A stretch of DNA of 64,000 bases, from positions 39,869-103,868 of the forward strand of contig DACE01000029.1 in NCBI GenBank assembly GCA_002494645.1, in the 5' to 3' direction. Shown here in pieces: positions 25,306-33,472 of this stretch. The first letter of the stretch is position 1. Every line of letters begins with the position of its first letter. The notes below the pieces were generated by a model that was not told the DNA's origin, did no database searches, and was given only the letters and a program-made list of their open reading frames with translations. Both the position numbers and the translations under genes were made by a program. The stretch is from Euryarchaeota archaeon UBA256 (lineage in GTDB: Archaea; Thermoplasmatota; Poseidoniia; Poseidoniales; Poseidoniaceae).

Positions 25306-26085
25306 TCACTCAAACTGAGGCTCACGTTTCTCAAGAAAGGCCTTGACTCCTTCTTTGAAGGCCTCCGTGGTTCCCGCCGCTTCAATGAGCGTCCGTTCAT
25401 GATCGAGATGGGTGCTAAAATCATGATTTGTCTGAACATGGAGAAGATGCTTTGTCGCTTCTTTGGTGTGGGCGCCCCAGGACGACCACATTCTTGCCCA
25501 GGCAATCGCAGTAGGCATGAGTTCATTTTGAGGTACGATCGTATCGATGGCGCCATGTTCATGTGCCTCTTGTCCAGTCCAAATTTGGTTGCCTAAGAAG
25601 AAACGACGGGCAACTTGTTCACCAACATAACGTGGTAAGAGCCAGGTCGTGCCTCCGTCCGGAGAGAGACCCATTCCAGCATAGGAGGCAGCCATTCGTG
25701 CCTGAGGTGTTCCAATACGTGCGTCGCATGCCAACGCCAAACCGAGGCCCCCTCCGGCAGAAACGCCATTGAGTGCGGCGATTACAACGGTCGCTGATGT
25801 TCGAATACGAACGATGAGTGGATGTAAAATACCCGTCAACTTTCGGATTAATTGTGGTGCATCGCCTTCATCAATGGAACGTTGAAAGGCGTTAATGTCG
25901 GCACCTGCAGAGAAAAAACGACCCTCTCCGGTTAACACGATGGCCTTCGTACTCTGGTCGTTTAAACCATCATTGATCGCCTCAGCGATGCGTGGAAGGA
26001 ATTCCATCGAGAAGGATTGTGTCGATGCTTGACCGGCCATGGTAATGATGCGAATTTGGTCGTTTTGTTCAACTTCAATCGCCAT
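25306..26085 (-). CDS. Enoyl-CoA isomerase of the PaaG type (crotonase fold)
   Basis: A 259-residue crotonase-family enzyme. Oxyanion segments are FFSAGADINAF and LNGVSAGGGLGLALACDARI. The first hydratase glutamate is missing (GLGLA instead of xELA), and the second is replaced in GLSPDGGTTWLLPRYVG, where an Asp takes the place, as in PaaG, the ring-1,2-epoxyphenylacetyl-CoA isomerase. The tail FKEGVKAFLEKREPQFE also resembles PaaG. So an isomerase is likelier than a hydratase; PaaG opens an aromatic epoxide to an oxepin and also acts on ring-cleaved enoyl-CoA. A 3,2-enoyl-CoA isomerase remains possible. Start backed by GAGGGTA six bases before the ATG. It follows the aldehyde dehydrogenase by nine bases. 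Confidence 0.82.
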   Translation of the reverse strand: MAIEVEQNDQIRIITMAGQASTQSFSMEFLPRIAEAINDGLNDQSTKAIVLTGEGRFFSAGADINAFQRSIDEGDAPQLIRKLTGILHPLIVRIRTSATVVIAALNGVSAGGGLGLALACDARIGTPQARMAASYAGMGLSPDGGTTWLLPRYVGEQVARRFFLGNQIWTGQEAHEHGAIDTIVPQNELMPTAIAWARMWSSWGAHTKEATKHLLHVQTNHDFSTHLDHERTLIEAAGTTEAFKEGVKAFLEKREPQFE

Positions 26086-26094
26086 GTTCTACCC

Positions 26095-27531
26095 TCACAA
26101 CTTGACATTGACGTTCTTCACCTTGGTGTAGAAACGAAGTGCATCTTGGCTCTGTTCAATACCAATGCCTGAATGCTTCCAACCCGTAAAGGCCGTTTGT
26201 GGGAATGTGATGGGATATTCATTGATGGAAACCATCCCACATTCCAAATCACGAGCAAAACGGTGTGCTCGTCCAAGGTCGTTGGTCCATACGCCGTTGA
26301 GCAAACCAAAGGGTGTGTCGTTGGCGAGAGCAAGTGCTTCTTCATCGCTGGAGAAGGAGGTGACACCCAAGACTGGACCGAAGAGTTCGTCTTGGAAGAG
26401 CAGATGAGATGATTCAACTCCAGTCACGACCGTGGCTTCCATGAAAGCGCCATCACGGTCAAGAGCATTCCCCCCAAGCACAACGGTTCCGCCTTGCTTC
26501 AATCCTGTTTCCAACTTCTCGAGAACCTCGCTTCGATGGCGTTGGTGGACAAGGCTTCCCATACGTACGCCTTCCTCCATGCCCGGACCAACCGGCCACT
26601 TGCTGACTTCATCACAAACAGCCTGGACCAGGTCATCGTGAACGTCTTCGTGGACCAGTAATCGGGAGCCAGCCCAACACATCTGACCTGCATTCATGAA
26701 GATGCCAAAGCAGATGGCTTTCGCAGCATAGCGAAGATTGGCGTCGGAAAAGACAATGTTTGCTCCCTTTCCGCCCAGTTCAAGAGTGACGGGCGTCAGT
26801 TGTTCACTGGCCTTTGCCATCACTGTTTTTCCAGTCGGCACGCCGCCGGTAAGGACGATGCCGTCAACGCCACTATGGCCAGCAAGAGCGTCTCCAGCCA
26901 GTGAACCTGAGCCGGTCAACACTTGGAGAACTGCATGAGGTAAACCCGTTTCGGCCTCATCGATGGCTTTGGCCCAAGCAAGAAGAGAGAGGGGCGTCCA
27001 TGATGCTGGTTTGGCAATCACGGTACATCCTGCTGCGAGTGCAGGAGCAATCGAACGAAGTGCCAACTGGAGCGGGAAGTTCCACGGAATAATGTGAGCG
27101 GTGACACCAAGAGGTTGACGAAGGGTGTAATTCAAGCGAGAGCCAGGAACGGGGATCGTACTTCCTTCGATTTTATCTGCGAGTCCTGCAAAGTACTCGA
27201 AGGTCCACGCACCGTATCGGATTTCTGAAAGAGCTTCACGGAAGGTCTTGCCGTTATTGGCCGATTCCAAAGCAGCGAGTTCCTTTGCTTTGGCGTAGGT
27301 GACTGCAGCCATCTTGTTGAGGATGCGTCCGCGTTGGGCGGGGTCCATTAACTTCCAATCTTTTGATTCAAACGCAGTTCGTGAAGCATCTACACAACGG
27401 TTCACATCATCGACGGTCGCTTTGGGAACGGTGGCGAGAACCTCCCCGTTAGCTGGGTTCAATGCATCGCTTTTTGCGCCATCTGAGGAAGCGCACCATT
27501 CTCCTGCAATCCACATCTTTTCTTCGGCCAT
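26095..27531 (-). CDS. NAD(P)-dependent aldehyde dehydrogenase
   Basis: A 478-residue ALDH-superfamily enzyme that oxidises an aldehyde to an acid. Key segments are the IPWNFPLQLALRSIAPALAAG cofactor region near residue 150, the general base Glu in VTLELGGKGANIV, and the nucleophilic Cys in NAGQMCWAGSRLLV near 285, followed by ELFGPVLGV. The length is typical of non-acylating ALDHs such as betaine-aldehyde or semialdehyde dehydrogenases. ATG 27531 is chosen over an in-frame start 15 bases upstream. It forms an operon with the PaaG-like isomerase; PaaZ and BoxD perform an analogous oxidation after ring opening, which fits, but the substrate is not proven. Confidence 0.92.
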   Translation of the reverse strand: MAEEKMWIAGEWCASSDGAKSDALNPANGEVLATVPKATVDDVNRCVDASRTAFESKDWKLMDPAQRGRILNKMAAVTYAKAKELAALESANNGKTFREALSEIRYGAWTFEYFAGLADKIEGSTIPVPGSRLNYTLRQPLGVTAHIIPWNFPLQLALRSIAPALAAGCTVIAKPASWTPLSLLAWAKAIDEAETGLPHAVLQVLTGSGSLAGDALAGHSGVDGIVLTGGVPTGKTVMAKASEQLTPVTLELGGKGANIVFSDANLRYAAKAICFGIFMNAGQMCWAGSRLLVHEDVHDDLVQAVCDEVSKWPVGPGMEEGVRMGSLVHQRHRSEVLEKLETGLKQGGTVVLGGNALDRDGAFMEATVVTGVESSHLLFQDELFGPVLGVTSFSSDEEALALANDTPFGLLNGVWTNDLGRAHRFARDLECGMVSINEYPITFPQTAFTGWKHSGIGIEQSQDALRFYTKVKNVNVKL

Positions 27532-27645
27532 GGACGCTCCAAGCAATGGCGATTCAAAGCCGCATCGGTAAGGCCACCCCCTTTCTAAGAAGTGGTTTTG
27601 GAGTGGAGAGAGGGCAGAAGCCTCATGTGCTCGTGGACATTAGTC

Positions 27646-28311
27646 ATGGCCATGACACGGCGGGTCGGCCTTGCAGAATCAACGGCCAAGGCTCTCGTGA
27701 CGCGTCCACCACGCCTTCTTGTCATCGCAGGGGCTACTGGCGTTGGTAAATCAACGGCCTCTGTAGGCCTTGCATCCCGAGCTGGATTTACTCGCTTGAT
27801 GTCCACAGATGCCATCCGTGAAATCATGCGGGTGAGTGACCCTGAACACCTGGATGCTGCCCTCCACCGTTCGTCCTTTTCCAAAGGAGCCAGCGGCCAT
27901 CCGGTACTGGACTGGCAGGAAACGTGCTTGTCTGTTGAGCCGGGCCTCTTGGCCACCATTGACCGTGCACGGCGGGAAGGAATCGATTTACTGATTGAAG
28001 GCGTTCATGTGAACCCCAGTGCGAGGTTACTCAGAGCCTGGGAAGATGCTGGGGGAATTGCACTGGGCATCGTGATGGCGGTTGACGAGGAAAAGGCACA
28101 CCGCTCAATGCTCAAATCCCGTGATGCTCATTCCTATCGACGCTCTGACCGCTATTTGGCAAGTTTTGACCGCATCCGTTCCATACAGGACGGGCTCATC
28201 GAACGTTCAAAAATCACCAATTGGCCCGTTGTTGACCCGACCCGCGTTGATGATGTTGAGCGTATGTTCACACTCCTCAACAGGGCGATCAACGAGAAGG
28301 CTGAGCAGTGA
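27646..28311 (+). CDS. P-loop kinase related to 2-phosphoglycerate kinase
   Basis: A P-loop protein of about 221 residues. Walker A is VIAGATGVGKSTASVGLASR near residue 25, followed by RLMSTDAIREIMR, a pattern shared with archaeal 2-phosphoglycerate kinase (COG2074), in which ISTDSIREVMR-like segments follow the P-loop. GIDLLIEGVHVNPS is the Walker B/substrate strand, and RYLASFDRIRSIQDGL the lid region. 2-phosphoglycerate kinase makes 2,3-bisphosphoglycerate, the precursor of the methanogen thermolyte, but homologues with other or unknown substrates are widespread. ATG 27646 is chosen; a GTG at 27592 and ATG at 27625 are in frame. It converges on the pilin-like gene. Confidence 0.7.
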   Translation: MAMTRRVGLAESTAKALVTRPPRLLVIAGATGVGKSTASVGLASRAGFTRLMSTDAIREIMRVSDPEHLDAALHRSSFSKGASGHPVLDWQETCLSVEPGLLATIDRARREGIDLLIEGVHVNPSARLLRAWEDAGGIALGIVMAVDEEKAHRSMLKSRDAHSYRRSDRYLASFDRIRSIQDGLIERSKITNWPVVDPTRVDDVERMFTLLNRAINEKAEQ

Positions 28312-28312
28312 A

Positions 28313-28753
28313 CTACACTGCGAGTGTAAAATCAACATCATAGGTGAGCATGGCTTCACCATCTGATACACCAAGTTCAGCCGTCACAGAAAGGGTAGTA
28401 GCGTCAACTTGGACCAACTCAATGGAGGTCAATTTGATCTCAACGCCTCTGAGTTCCCCGTGGTGGAGCAGGTCGTCGTGGACCGTTTCCAATGCTAATT
28501 CTGCAGCCTCAAAGCCATCAAGACCCCCGTCCATCCAGAGATTGGTTCGGGCTTGACTGAGTGGTTCAAGAGAAAGCAAAACCTCCTCTGTGGTGACGAG
28601 TACATCGTCCGAAGCGGCATCGTGCGGAAGGGTCAAACCGGCAACTTTCACGCCGAAAATGGCCATCGATAGTAGGGACATGAGCAACACGACCCCCGTG
28701 GCAAGGAGCATTTGGCCACGGTCAGCTCGGGTCAGTGCTGTGTTCTGCATCAT
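28313..28753 (-). CDS. Pilin-like protein with class III signal segment
   Basis: A 146-residue protein, the last gene of the pilus-like operon. The N-terminus, ADRGQMLLATGVVLLMSLLSMAIFGVKV, has a short polar leader ending in RGQ directly before a single long hydrophobic helix, the arrangement of archaeal type IV pilins cut by the FlaK/PibD peptidase. The rest is a soluble, beta-rich domain that would face outward. It overlaps the preceding gene by ATGA, so the pair is translationally coupled. It resembles the small pilin-like proteins encoded next to PilB/PilC genes in haloarchaea; whether it is a major or minor subunit is unknown. Confidence 0.75.
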   Translation of the reverse strand: MMQNTALTRADRGQMLLATGVVLLMSLLSMAIFGVKVAGLTLPHDAASDDVLVTTEEVLLSLEPLSQARTNLWMDGGLDGFEAAELALETVHDDLLHHGELRGVEIKLTSIELVQVDATTLSVTAELGVSDGEAMLTYDVDFTLAV

Positions 28754-29151
28754 GCACCACCTCCACGAGCCCAAACGTCGAGGGTTACCGTCCAAGCATG
28801 TGCGTCGACGACGACGAGATGGTGGACGGCGACAGTCCCGCCACCAGGAGTACCTACCGTACCGTGAGGTGTTGATACTGAACTGTCTTTGGCAAGCCAA
28901 CAATTGGTTTCTTTACCGGGTTCGATGGCGGCTTGGAGCAGTTCACACGCCCCTTCACGGTCATCACTGGCCAACAATTCGACCAGACGGTTTTCACCAT
29001 TGATTTCGGCTTCAAGACCCAAGCCGTATCGAATGGCATCGTCACCTGTCATCTCCAATGATGCATCCAATGCAACGGATTGTGAATCGGGTACATGGAC
29101 GCGAATCAGAAAGGTAGCGGACATAAAGAAAAGCCAAAACAAGGTCAGCAT
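28750..29151 (-). CDS. Pilin-like protein, start codon uncertain
   Basis: From ATG 29151 this is 133 residues, beginning directly with a hydrophobic helix (MLTLFWLFFMSATFLIRV). The open frame runs further up and encodes DEDAQIHILE just before that helix, which resembles the leader and the conserved Glu at position 5 of archaeal pilin-like proteins (pattern AQxHxLE). However, no ATG, GTG or TTG occurs in frame between the stop of the platform gene and 29151; only a CTG at 29190 is available. So either a non-standard start is used or there is a base error. The exterior part is about 100 residues with two Cys. It is part of the pilus-like operon. Confidence 0.7.
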   Translation of the reverse strand: MLTLFWLFFMSATFLIRVHVPDSQSVALDASLEMTGDDAIRYGLGLEAEINGENRLVELLASDDREGACELLQAAIEPGKETNCWLAKDSSVSTPHGTVGTPGGGTVAVHHLVVVDAHAWTVTLDVWARGGGA

Positions 29152-29194
29152 CTCAAGGATGTGAATTTGGGCATCTTCGTCCGAGCGCAGAACA

Positions 29195-30766
29195 TCAACC
29201 CCAGTACAACGGCGTTGGCACGAAGGTTCCCGAAGAGGGGTTCAATCCGGGCACTTCGGTGATACCGATGAGGTCGGGTGAGAAGGCTACGAAATTGAAC
29301 ACGACCAACGCAACGACAATCATCATTCCAGCGTGCTTGAATCCAGTTGAAAAGCGGCCCGTTGCCATAAGGCCCGCCATGGACCCGTTACCAAGTGCCT
29401 GCATGGTCACGCCGTAATAGAAAATGGTCAGGAAAAACAAGGGGTCAATGTTACGGATGGTCATGTTTCCAATCGTCTGTCCGCCGCTGTCGCCACCGTC
29501 ATCACCGCTCGAATTCGAGCCTGCGATAGCAGGAATAAACACCTTAGCGAGAACGACAATCACGCCAAGGAAAACGAAGTAAGAAGTCCAAATAACGGCA
29601 ATGTAGGAACCGATGGTTCGTTTTCGTTCGCCTTCCAAGAACTTCAATTCCCGTGAATCGTTGGCTGCGGTGACCAGAATATCTGAAATTTTACCACCAG
29701 CACGGTCTGCCTCGGCAATCAAAGCGATCGCACGTTGAACCAGCGGAGTACCGACACGGTCTGCGAACTGACGAATCACGTCGCTGAACTTGACACCCCA
29801 GCTCAACTGGTCAGACATTTTCTTGACTTCGTCATTGAGGGCACCGTATTCCGATGTTGCCAAGGTTTGAACGGCCACGGTCATCGAGAGGCCACCTTTC
29901 CAGTATTCTGCGAGGTCTCGCAAGAAATCTGGGAATTTTTCTTCAACTTCGTTCTTCTTATCCTCAACCTTTTCCCAATAATAGGAGGCTGGATAGATGA
30001 ACAAAAGGAAGGTGAGGCCAAAGAAATTCAAAAATATCGTCGGATGTATCTTGACAGGTCCGGCTTCCAATGCAGGCCCCAGCCAGAGCGATTTATTGTT
30101 CATATTCGTGGGAATACCGTCAAAATAATGCACGGTCATGTCAAAAGTCACGGTTGAAAGGAATTCATTGTCATCGGTCGTCATCACGATGAGTTCGTAG
30201 CGAGTATCCGGTTCAATCGTCACCATTTCAAAGCCACAATCGCCGTCATTGGCCGTATTGTTTTGGTATTCGAGAATATCTCCCATTGGCGAACGTACAG
30301 CAATCGTGTAATCATAATCTGAAGAGGCTTCAACCGAACAGTTGAGCCATAGGGGCTGGAGAACGACGGAACCACCGGTTGCAGATGACGGTACGCCCGG
30401 AACGTCGAAATTTTTACCTCGTTTGGTGACCGATGTCCATTCCTCACCAGTCCAGGTAATACGGTCTGGCTCATCTTGCAAGATGGAACACGTTTGATTG
30501 GCCGTGTAAGTGGGTTTTTGACTGGTTTGGAAATATTCTCCGGTTGACTGGCCGCTTTCATCGGCTGCGGTGGCGCCACAATACAGATTGGTAAACATCG
30601 GCTCTCCGTTGGTGGTGGGTACAAATCCTGAATTCGAAATCCAGAATAAACCGCTGGAAAGGCCGAGGATAACTGAGAAGAAGAGTATGATGTAGAGTCG
30701 GGTCAAGGTTGAATCGTCCTTAGGAAGGTCAAGGTTGACCACAATCTTCTCCTTCTTTCTCGCCAT
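29195..30766 (-). CDS. Type IV pilus/archaellum-like platform protein with exterior insert
   Basis: A 523-residue membrane protein of the FlaJ/PilC/TadC type. After a basic cytoplasmic start comes a helix (YIILFFSVILGLSSGLFW), then about 190 mostly polar residues with several Cys that should lie outside the cell, another helix near 245, and the cytoplasmic T2SSF domain (LRDLAEYWKGGLSMTVAVQTL, then LVQRAIALIAEADRAGGKISD), closing with four helices. The platform anchors the secretion ATPase and pilin. The large exterior insert between the first two helices is not part of the common fold. It follows the other platform gene by 14 bases. Confidence 0.85.
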   Translation of the reverse strand: MARKKEKIVVNLDLPKDDSTLTRLYIILFFSVILGLSSGLFWISNSGFVPTTNGEPMFTNLYCGATAADESGQSTGEYFQTSQKPTYTANQTCSILQDEPDRITWTGEEWTSVTKRGKNFDVPGVPSSATGGSVVLQPLWLNCSVEASSDYDYTIAVRSPMGDILEYQNNTANDGDCGFEMVTIEPDTRYELIVMTTDDNEFLSTVTFDMTVHYFDGIPTNMNNKSLWLGPALEAGPVKIHPTIFLNFFGLTFLLFIYPASYYWEKVEDKKNEVEEKFPDFLRDLAEYWKGGLSMTVAVQTLATSEYGALNDEVKKMSDQLSWGVKFSDVIRQFADRVGTPLVQRAIALIAEADRAGGKISDILVTAANDSRELKFLEGERKRTIGSYIAVIWTSYFVFLGVIVVLAKVFIPAIAGSNSSGDDGGDSGGQTIGNMTIRNIDPLFFLTIFYYGVTMQALGNGSMAGLMATGRFSTGFKHAGMMIVVALVVFNFVAFSPDLIGITEVPGLNPSSGTFVPTPLYWG

Positions 30767-30780
30767 GCGTTCACCCCCCT

Positions 30781-31800
30781 CTACATATCTTGTTCCTTGC
30801 TGCTCGTGTACACCAGAATGGCGTAAGCGATGTGAATCATCGGAATAAATCCGAGGACGATGCCGTAGAGCATGCCTTCACTCATCTGTGCGCCCGAACC
30901 CGATACCCAGAACATGATGACCAGCATGACGATCAAAAACAGTGGCATAGCAACGGCGACCACAATGTAAGACTCAGCAAGTAAGGCGATGGATTCGAGG
31001 AACATTTGAAGCCGCGTCCTGTTCTCACGCATGTAGTGTTCAGCCCGGTTGAGGAAGAAGAGTTTCAGCTGGCCACCAGCGGTTAGGGTTCCAACCATGC
31101 CTTGGAAAAATTCAGTCAGCCAGACGGATGCGGCTCGGTCAACGCTCAATTTAATCGCCGTGATCAAGTCGTAACCCAGAAGGGTCACATCACGATAAAT
31201 CATGGCTGCGTCATCGGCAACGTCACCGTAAATTTCCTTGTTCATGGCGAGGGAGCGGAAAATCTTGCTCGGGGTTGCGTTAGCAGCGGCCATGGCAGCG
31301 GTGTAGGATGCTGCATAGGGGAGGTACTTCTCAATCATATCACCTCGTCGCTTTTTTTCTCGGGCAGCGCCCCCTTTGTTGTACTTGAAAGCCCCATATG
31401 GAATGATAAATCCACCCAGAGCGACGATGATGACTTTGAAAAGCGGTGGGAACACCTGAAGTTGGTAATCTGGACAGCCATTGCCTTGAAGAGAGGGGTC
31501 AATCAACGTCGGGTTCCAATATTCCCATTCGAAACACGGATTGATCGACGATGCGTCCTGAATGCTCTCGTAAAAGGCAATAACACCAATGTCGGGTAAG
31601 AAGAAAACGGCGACAAAGGCCCACGACATCAACGTGATGGCAATGGAGGTGACAATGACGGTAGCCAAGTAGACTTCTGGCATCATTCCAATAGACGCTT
31701 TGACCAAGTCGGAAGAGAGTTTCTTATCGTTGCGTGCTCGTTTTTTGACAAAACCACCCAGCAAACGATTGCAGATTCGTTGCCATGCCGTCAGGTCCAT
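30781..31800 (-). CDS. Second type IV pilus/archaellum-like platform protein
   Basis: A 339-residue FlaJ/TadC-like membrane protein. N-terminal basic region (RLLGGFVKKRARNDKKLSSDL), two helices around a small Cys-containing exterior loop, a cytoplasmic T2SSF segment (YLPYAASYTAAMAAANATP, then DLITAIKLSVDRAASVWLTEFFQGMVGTL), and C-terminal helices. Start at ATG 31800, preceded by GGGGTGGT; a TTG at 31827 is in frame. Together with the 523-residue protein it gives two distinct platform halves, as in Tad systems (TadB/TadC), instead of the single FlaJ of the archaellum. Confidence 0.85.
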   Translation of the reverse strand: MDLTAWQRICNRLLGGFVKKRARNDKKLSSDLVKASIGMMPEVYLATVIVTSIAITLMSWAFVAVFFLPDIGVIAFYESIQDASSINPCFEWEYWNPTLIDPSLQGNGCPDYQLQVFPPLFKVIIVALGGFIIPYGAFKYNKGGAAREKKRRGDMIEKYLPYAASYTAAMAAANATPSKIFRSLAMNKEIYGDVADDAAMIYRDVTLLGYDLITAIKLSVDRAASVWLTEFFQGMVGTLTAGGQLKLFFLNRAEHYMRENRTRLQMFLESIALLAESYIVVAVAMPLFLIVMLVIMFWVSGSGAQMSEGMLYGIVLGFIPMIHIAYAILVYTSSKEQDM

Positions 31801-31827
31801 TGTACCACCCCGTTCATCGTTGCTCAA

Positions 31828-33351
31828 TCACTTCAAGCCGTCCACTCGGGCAAGAATTTCATTGGGGCGGACATAGTACTCGGTAACGAGTTGTGAAACT
31901 TGGTCTGCTTTTCGAATATCGTTGAGAACCATCCACTCAAGAATACGCTTCCTCGTACGCAGTTCTCGACGCATTTCCTCTTGACTGTAGTTGATTTTGA
32001 CCATGATTTTCTCAAGAACATATGATTTTCCGCTGAAGATGAAGTCGTCATTGGTAACGTCCCAGCGGAATACTTCGTTGGTGATGACTTCCATCGAATT
32101 GGGGTCAATACCCACAATCTCGACAATTTGCTTAGTGCGACGAACACGGCGGCCGTTGATACGAGTTTGGATTTGAATGCAGCATGCTTCCAGAGCAGGA
32201 AGCAACACACGGGGGATGTCAATTGGTTTGTTCTCCAAACGGTGAACGAGAGAGGGAACCGAGTCGGCGTGGACCGTTGAATAAGCACAGTGTCCCGTGG
32301 CCATGGCTTGGAACAACACATAAGCCTCAGCACCACGAATCTCACCGACAATGATGTATTCTGGCCGTTCACGAAGGGCCGCCTTGAGCAACTCGAACTC
32401 ACCGATCACACCGTCGTCACTTTCACCACCAAACCCTTGCCGGGTCAATCCAGGAACCCAGTTGGGCTGTGGGATGTTGACTTCACGGGTGGACTCGATT
32501 GAGACGATTTTCATCTGCCAGGGAATAAAGATGCACATGGCGTTGAGGGTCGTTGTTTTTCCGGAAGCCGTACCGCCGACGAAGAGCATCGGAACTTCAT
32601 TTTGGAAGGCAATCCAAAGATAGGCAGTCATCAACGAGGACATCGTTCGGAAGGCCACAATGTCCGCAGGTGAGAACGGGTCGTCCTTGAATCGGCGAAT
32701 ACAGAACGATGAACCGCGTGTTGAAATTTCGTGGCCGAGTTTCATGACAATTCGAGACCCGTCCATCAGCGTAGCGTCAAGCAGCGGTTCAGCAACTGAG
32801 ATGTGTTTTCCACAGCGTTGTGCGAGTTTGATGACGTAGGATTCCAACTCGTGGTCGGTCTCCCAAACACAGGTTGTCTCCACAGATTCGAATTTTCGGT
32901 GATAGGCAAAAATGGGGACATTCGTCCCGTCCATCGAAATATCCTCAACGTTCACGTCGTTCATGAGCACATCCATTTTGCCGTACCCGATGAGGTCACG
33001 TCGGAGATAATAGAAGATCTTTGACTTGGATTTTTTATTGATTTTCATACTGTAAGCCTTGATGACCTTGTCCATTGCCGTGCGGACATAGGCATCGGGA
33101 TTCGAATCAATTTCCTCGATATTGGCCGTAAGTGAACGAATGAAAATATCCATGATCTCGTCACGCTGTTCCTGCTCTTTCTTGGTGAGAGGCGGTTCGA
33201 TAATCTGGTAGATGATGTTGAGCGTGGTCTTGTCACGGACAATACGTGCAAAGGCGTGAGGTGGCATGACGGGGTACTTGTCCATCTCATCGTACTGTGC
33301 TCGTTGCTTGGCTCGCTGACGTCGCTCTCCACCACCCTTTTTTCTTGCCAT
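31828..33351 (-). CDS. Type II/IV secretion-type ATPase (VirB11/PilB/FlaI family)
   Basis: A 507-residue secretion ATPase that powers pilus assembly. A long, basic N-terminal region (about 170 residues) precedes the catalytic domain: Walker A FVGGTASGKTTTLNAM near 272, the Asp-box IVSIESTREVNIP, Walker B EYIIVGEIRGAEAYVLFQAM, and the His-box GHCAYSTVHADS. The C-terminal 80 residues are basic and helical. ATG 33351 is preferred over two in-frame starts just upstream. It is the first gene of the five-gene operon 28313-33351, so it is transcribed ahead of both platform proteins and the pilin-like proteins. Confidence 0.92.
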   Translation of the reverse strand: MARKKGGGERRQRAKQRAQYDEMDKYPVMPPHAFARIVRDKTTLNIIYQIIEPPLTKKEQEQRDEIMDIFIRSLTANIEEIDSNPDAYVRTAMDKVIKAYSMKINKKSKSKIFYYLRRDLIGYGKMDVLMNDVNVEDISMDGTNVPIFAYHRKFESVETTCVWETDHELESYVIKLAQRCGKHISVAEPLLDATLMDGSRIVMKLGHEISTRGSSFCIRRFKDDPFSPADIVAFRTMSSLMTAYLWIAFQNEVPMLFVGGTASGKTTTLNAMCIFIPWQMKIVSIESTREVNIPQPNWVPGLTRQGFGGESDDGVIGEFELLKAALRERPEYIIVGEIRGAEAYVLFQAMATGHCAYSTVHADSVPSLVHRLENKPIDIPRVLLPALEACCIQIQTRINGRRVRRTKQIVEIVGIDPNSMEVITNEVFRWDVTNDDFIFSGKSYVLEKIMVKINYSQEEMRRELRTRKRILEWMVLNDIRKADQVSQLVTEYYVRPNEILARVDGLK

Positions 33352-33472
33352 GGTCATCAACACCGCCGAACGCATTTTGCTACAACATCTCCCCGACTAT
33401 AACACTTGGGTGAAAATTACCTCCAAAACGACCCCCTGCCCACATTTTGAGCGATGCCGATGAGCGAGAAAA

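Noticed and set aside
25306..26085. Plain enoyl-CoA hydratase
   Set aside because: The first catalytic Glu is absent and the second is Asp in a PaaG-like GLSPDGG motif, so an isomerase call is better supported.
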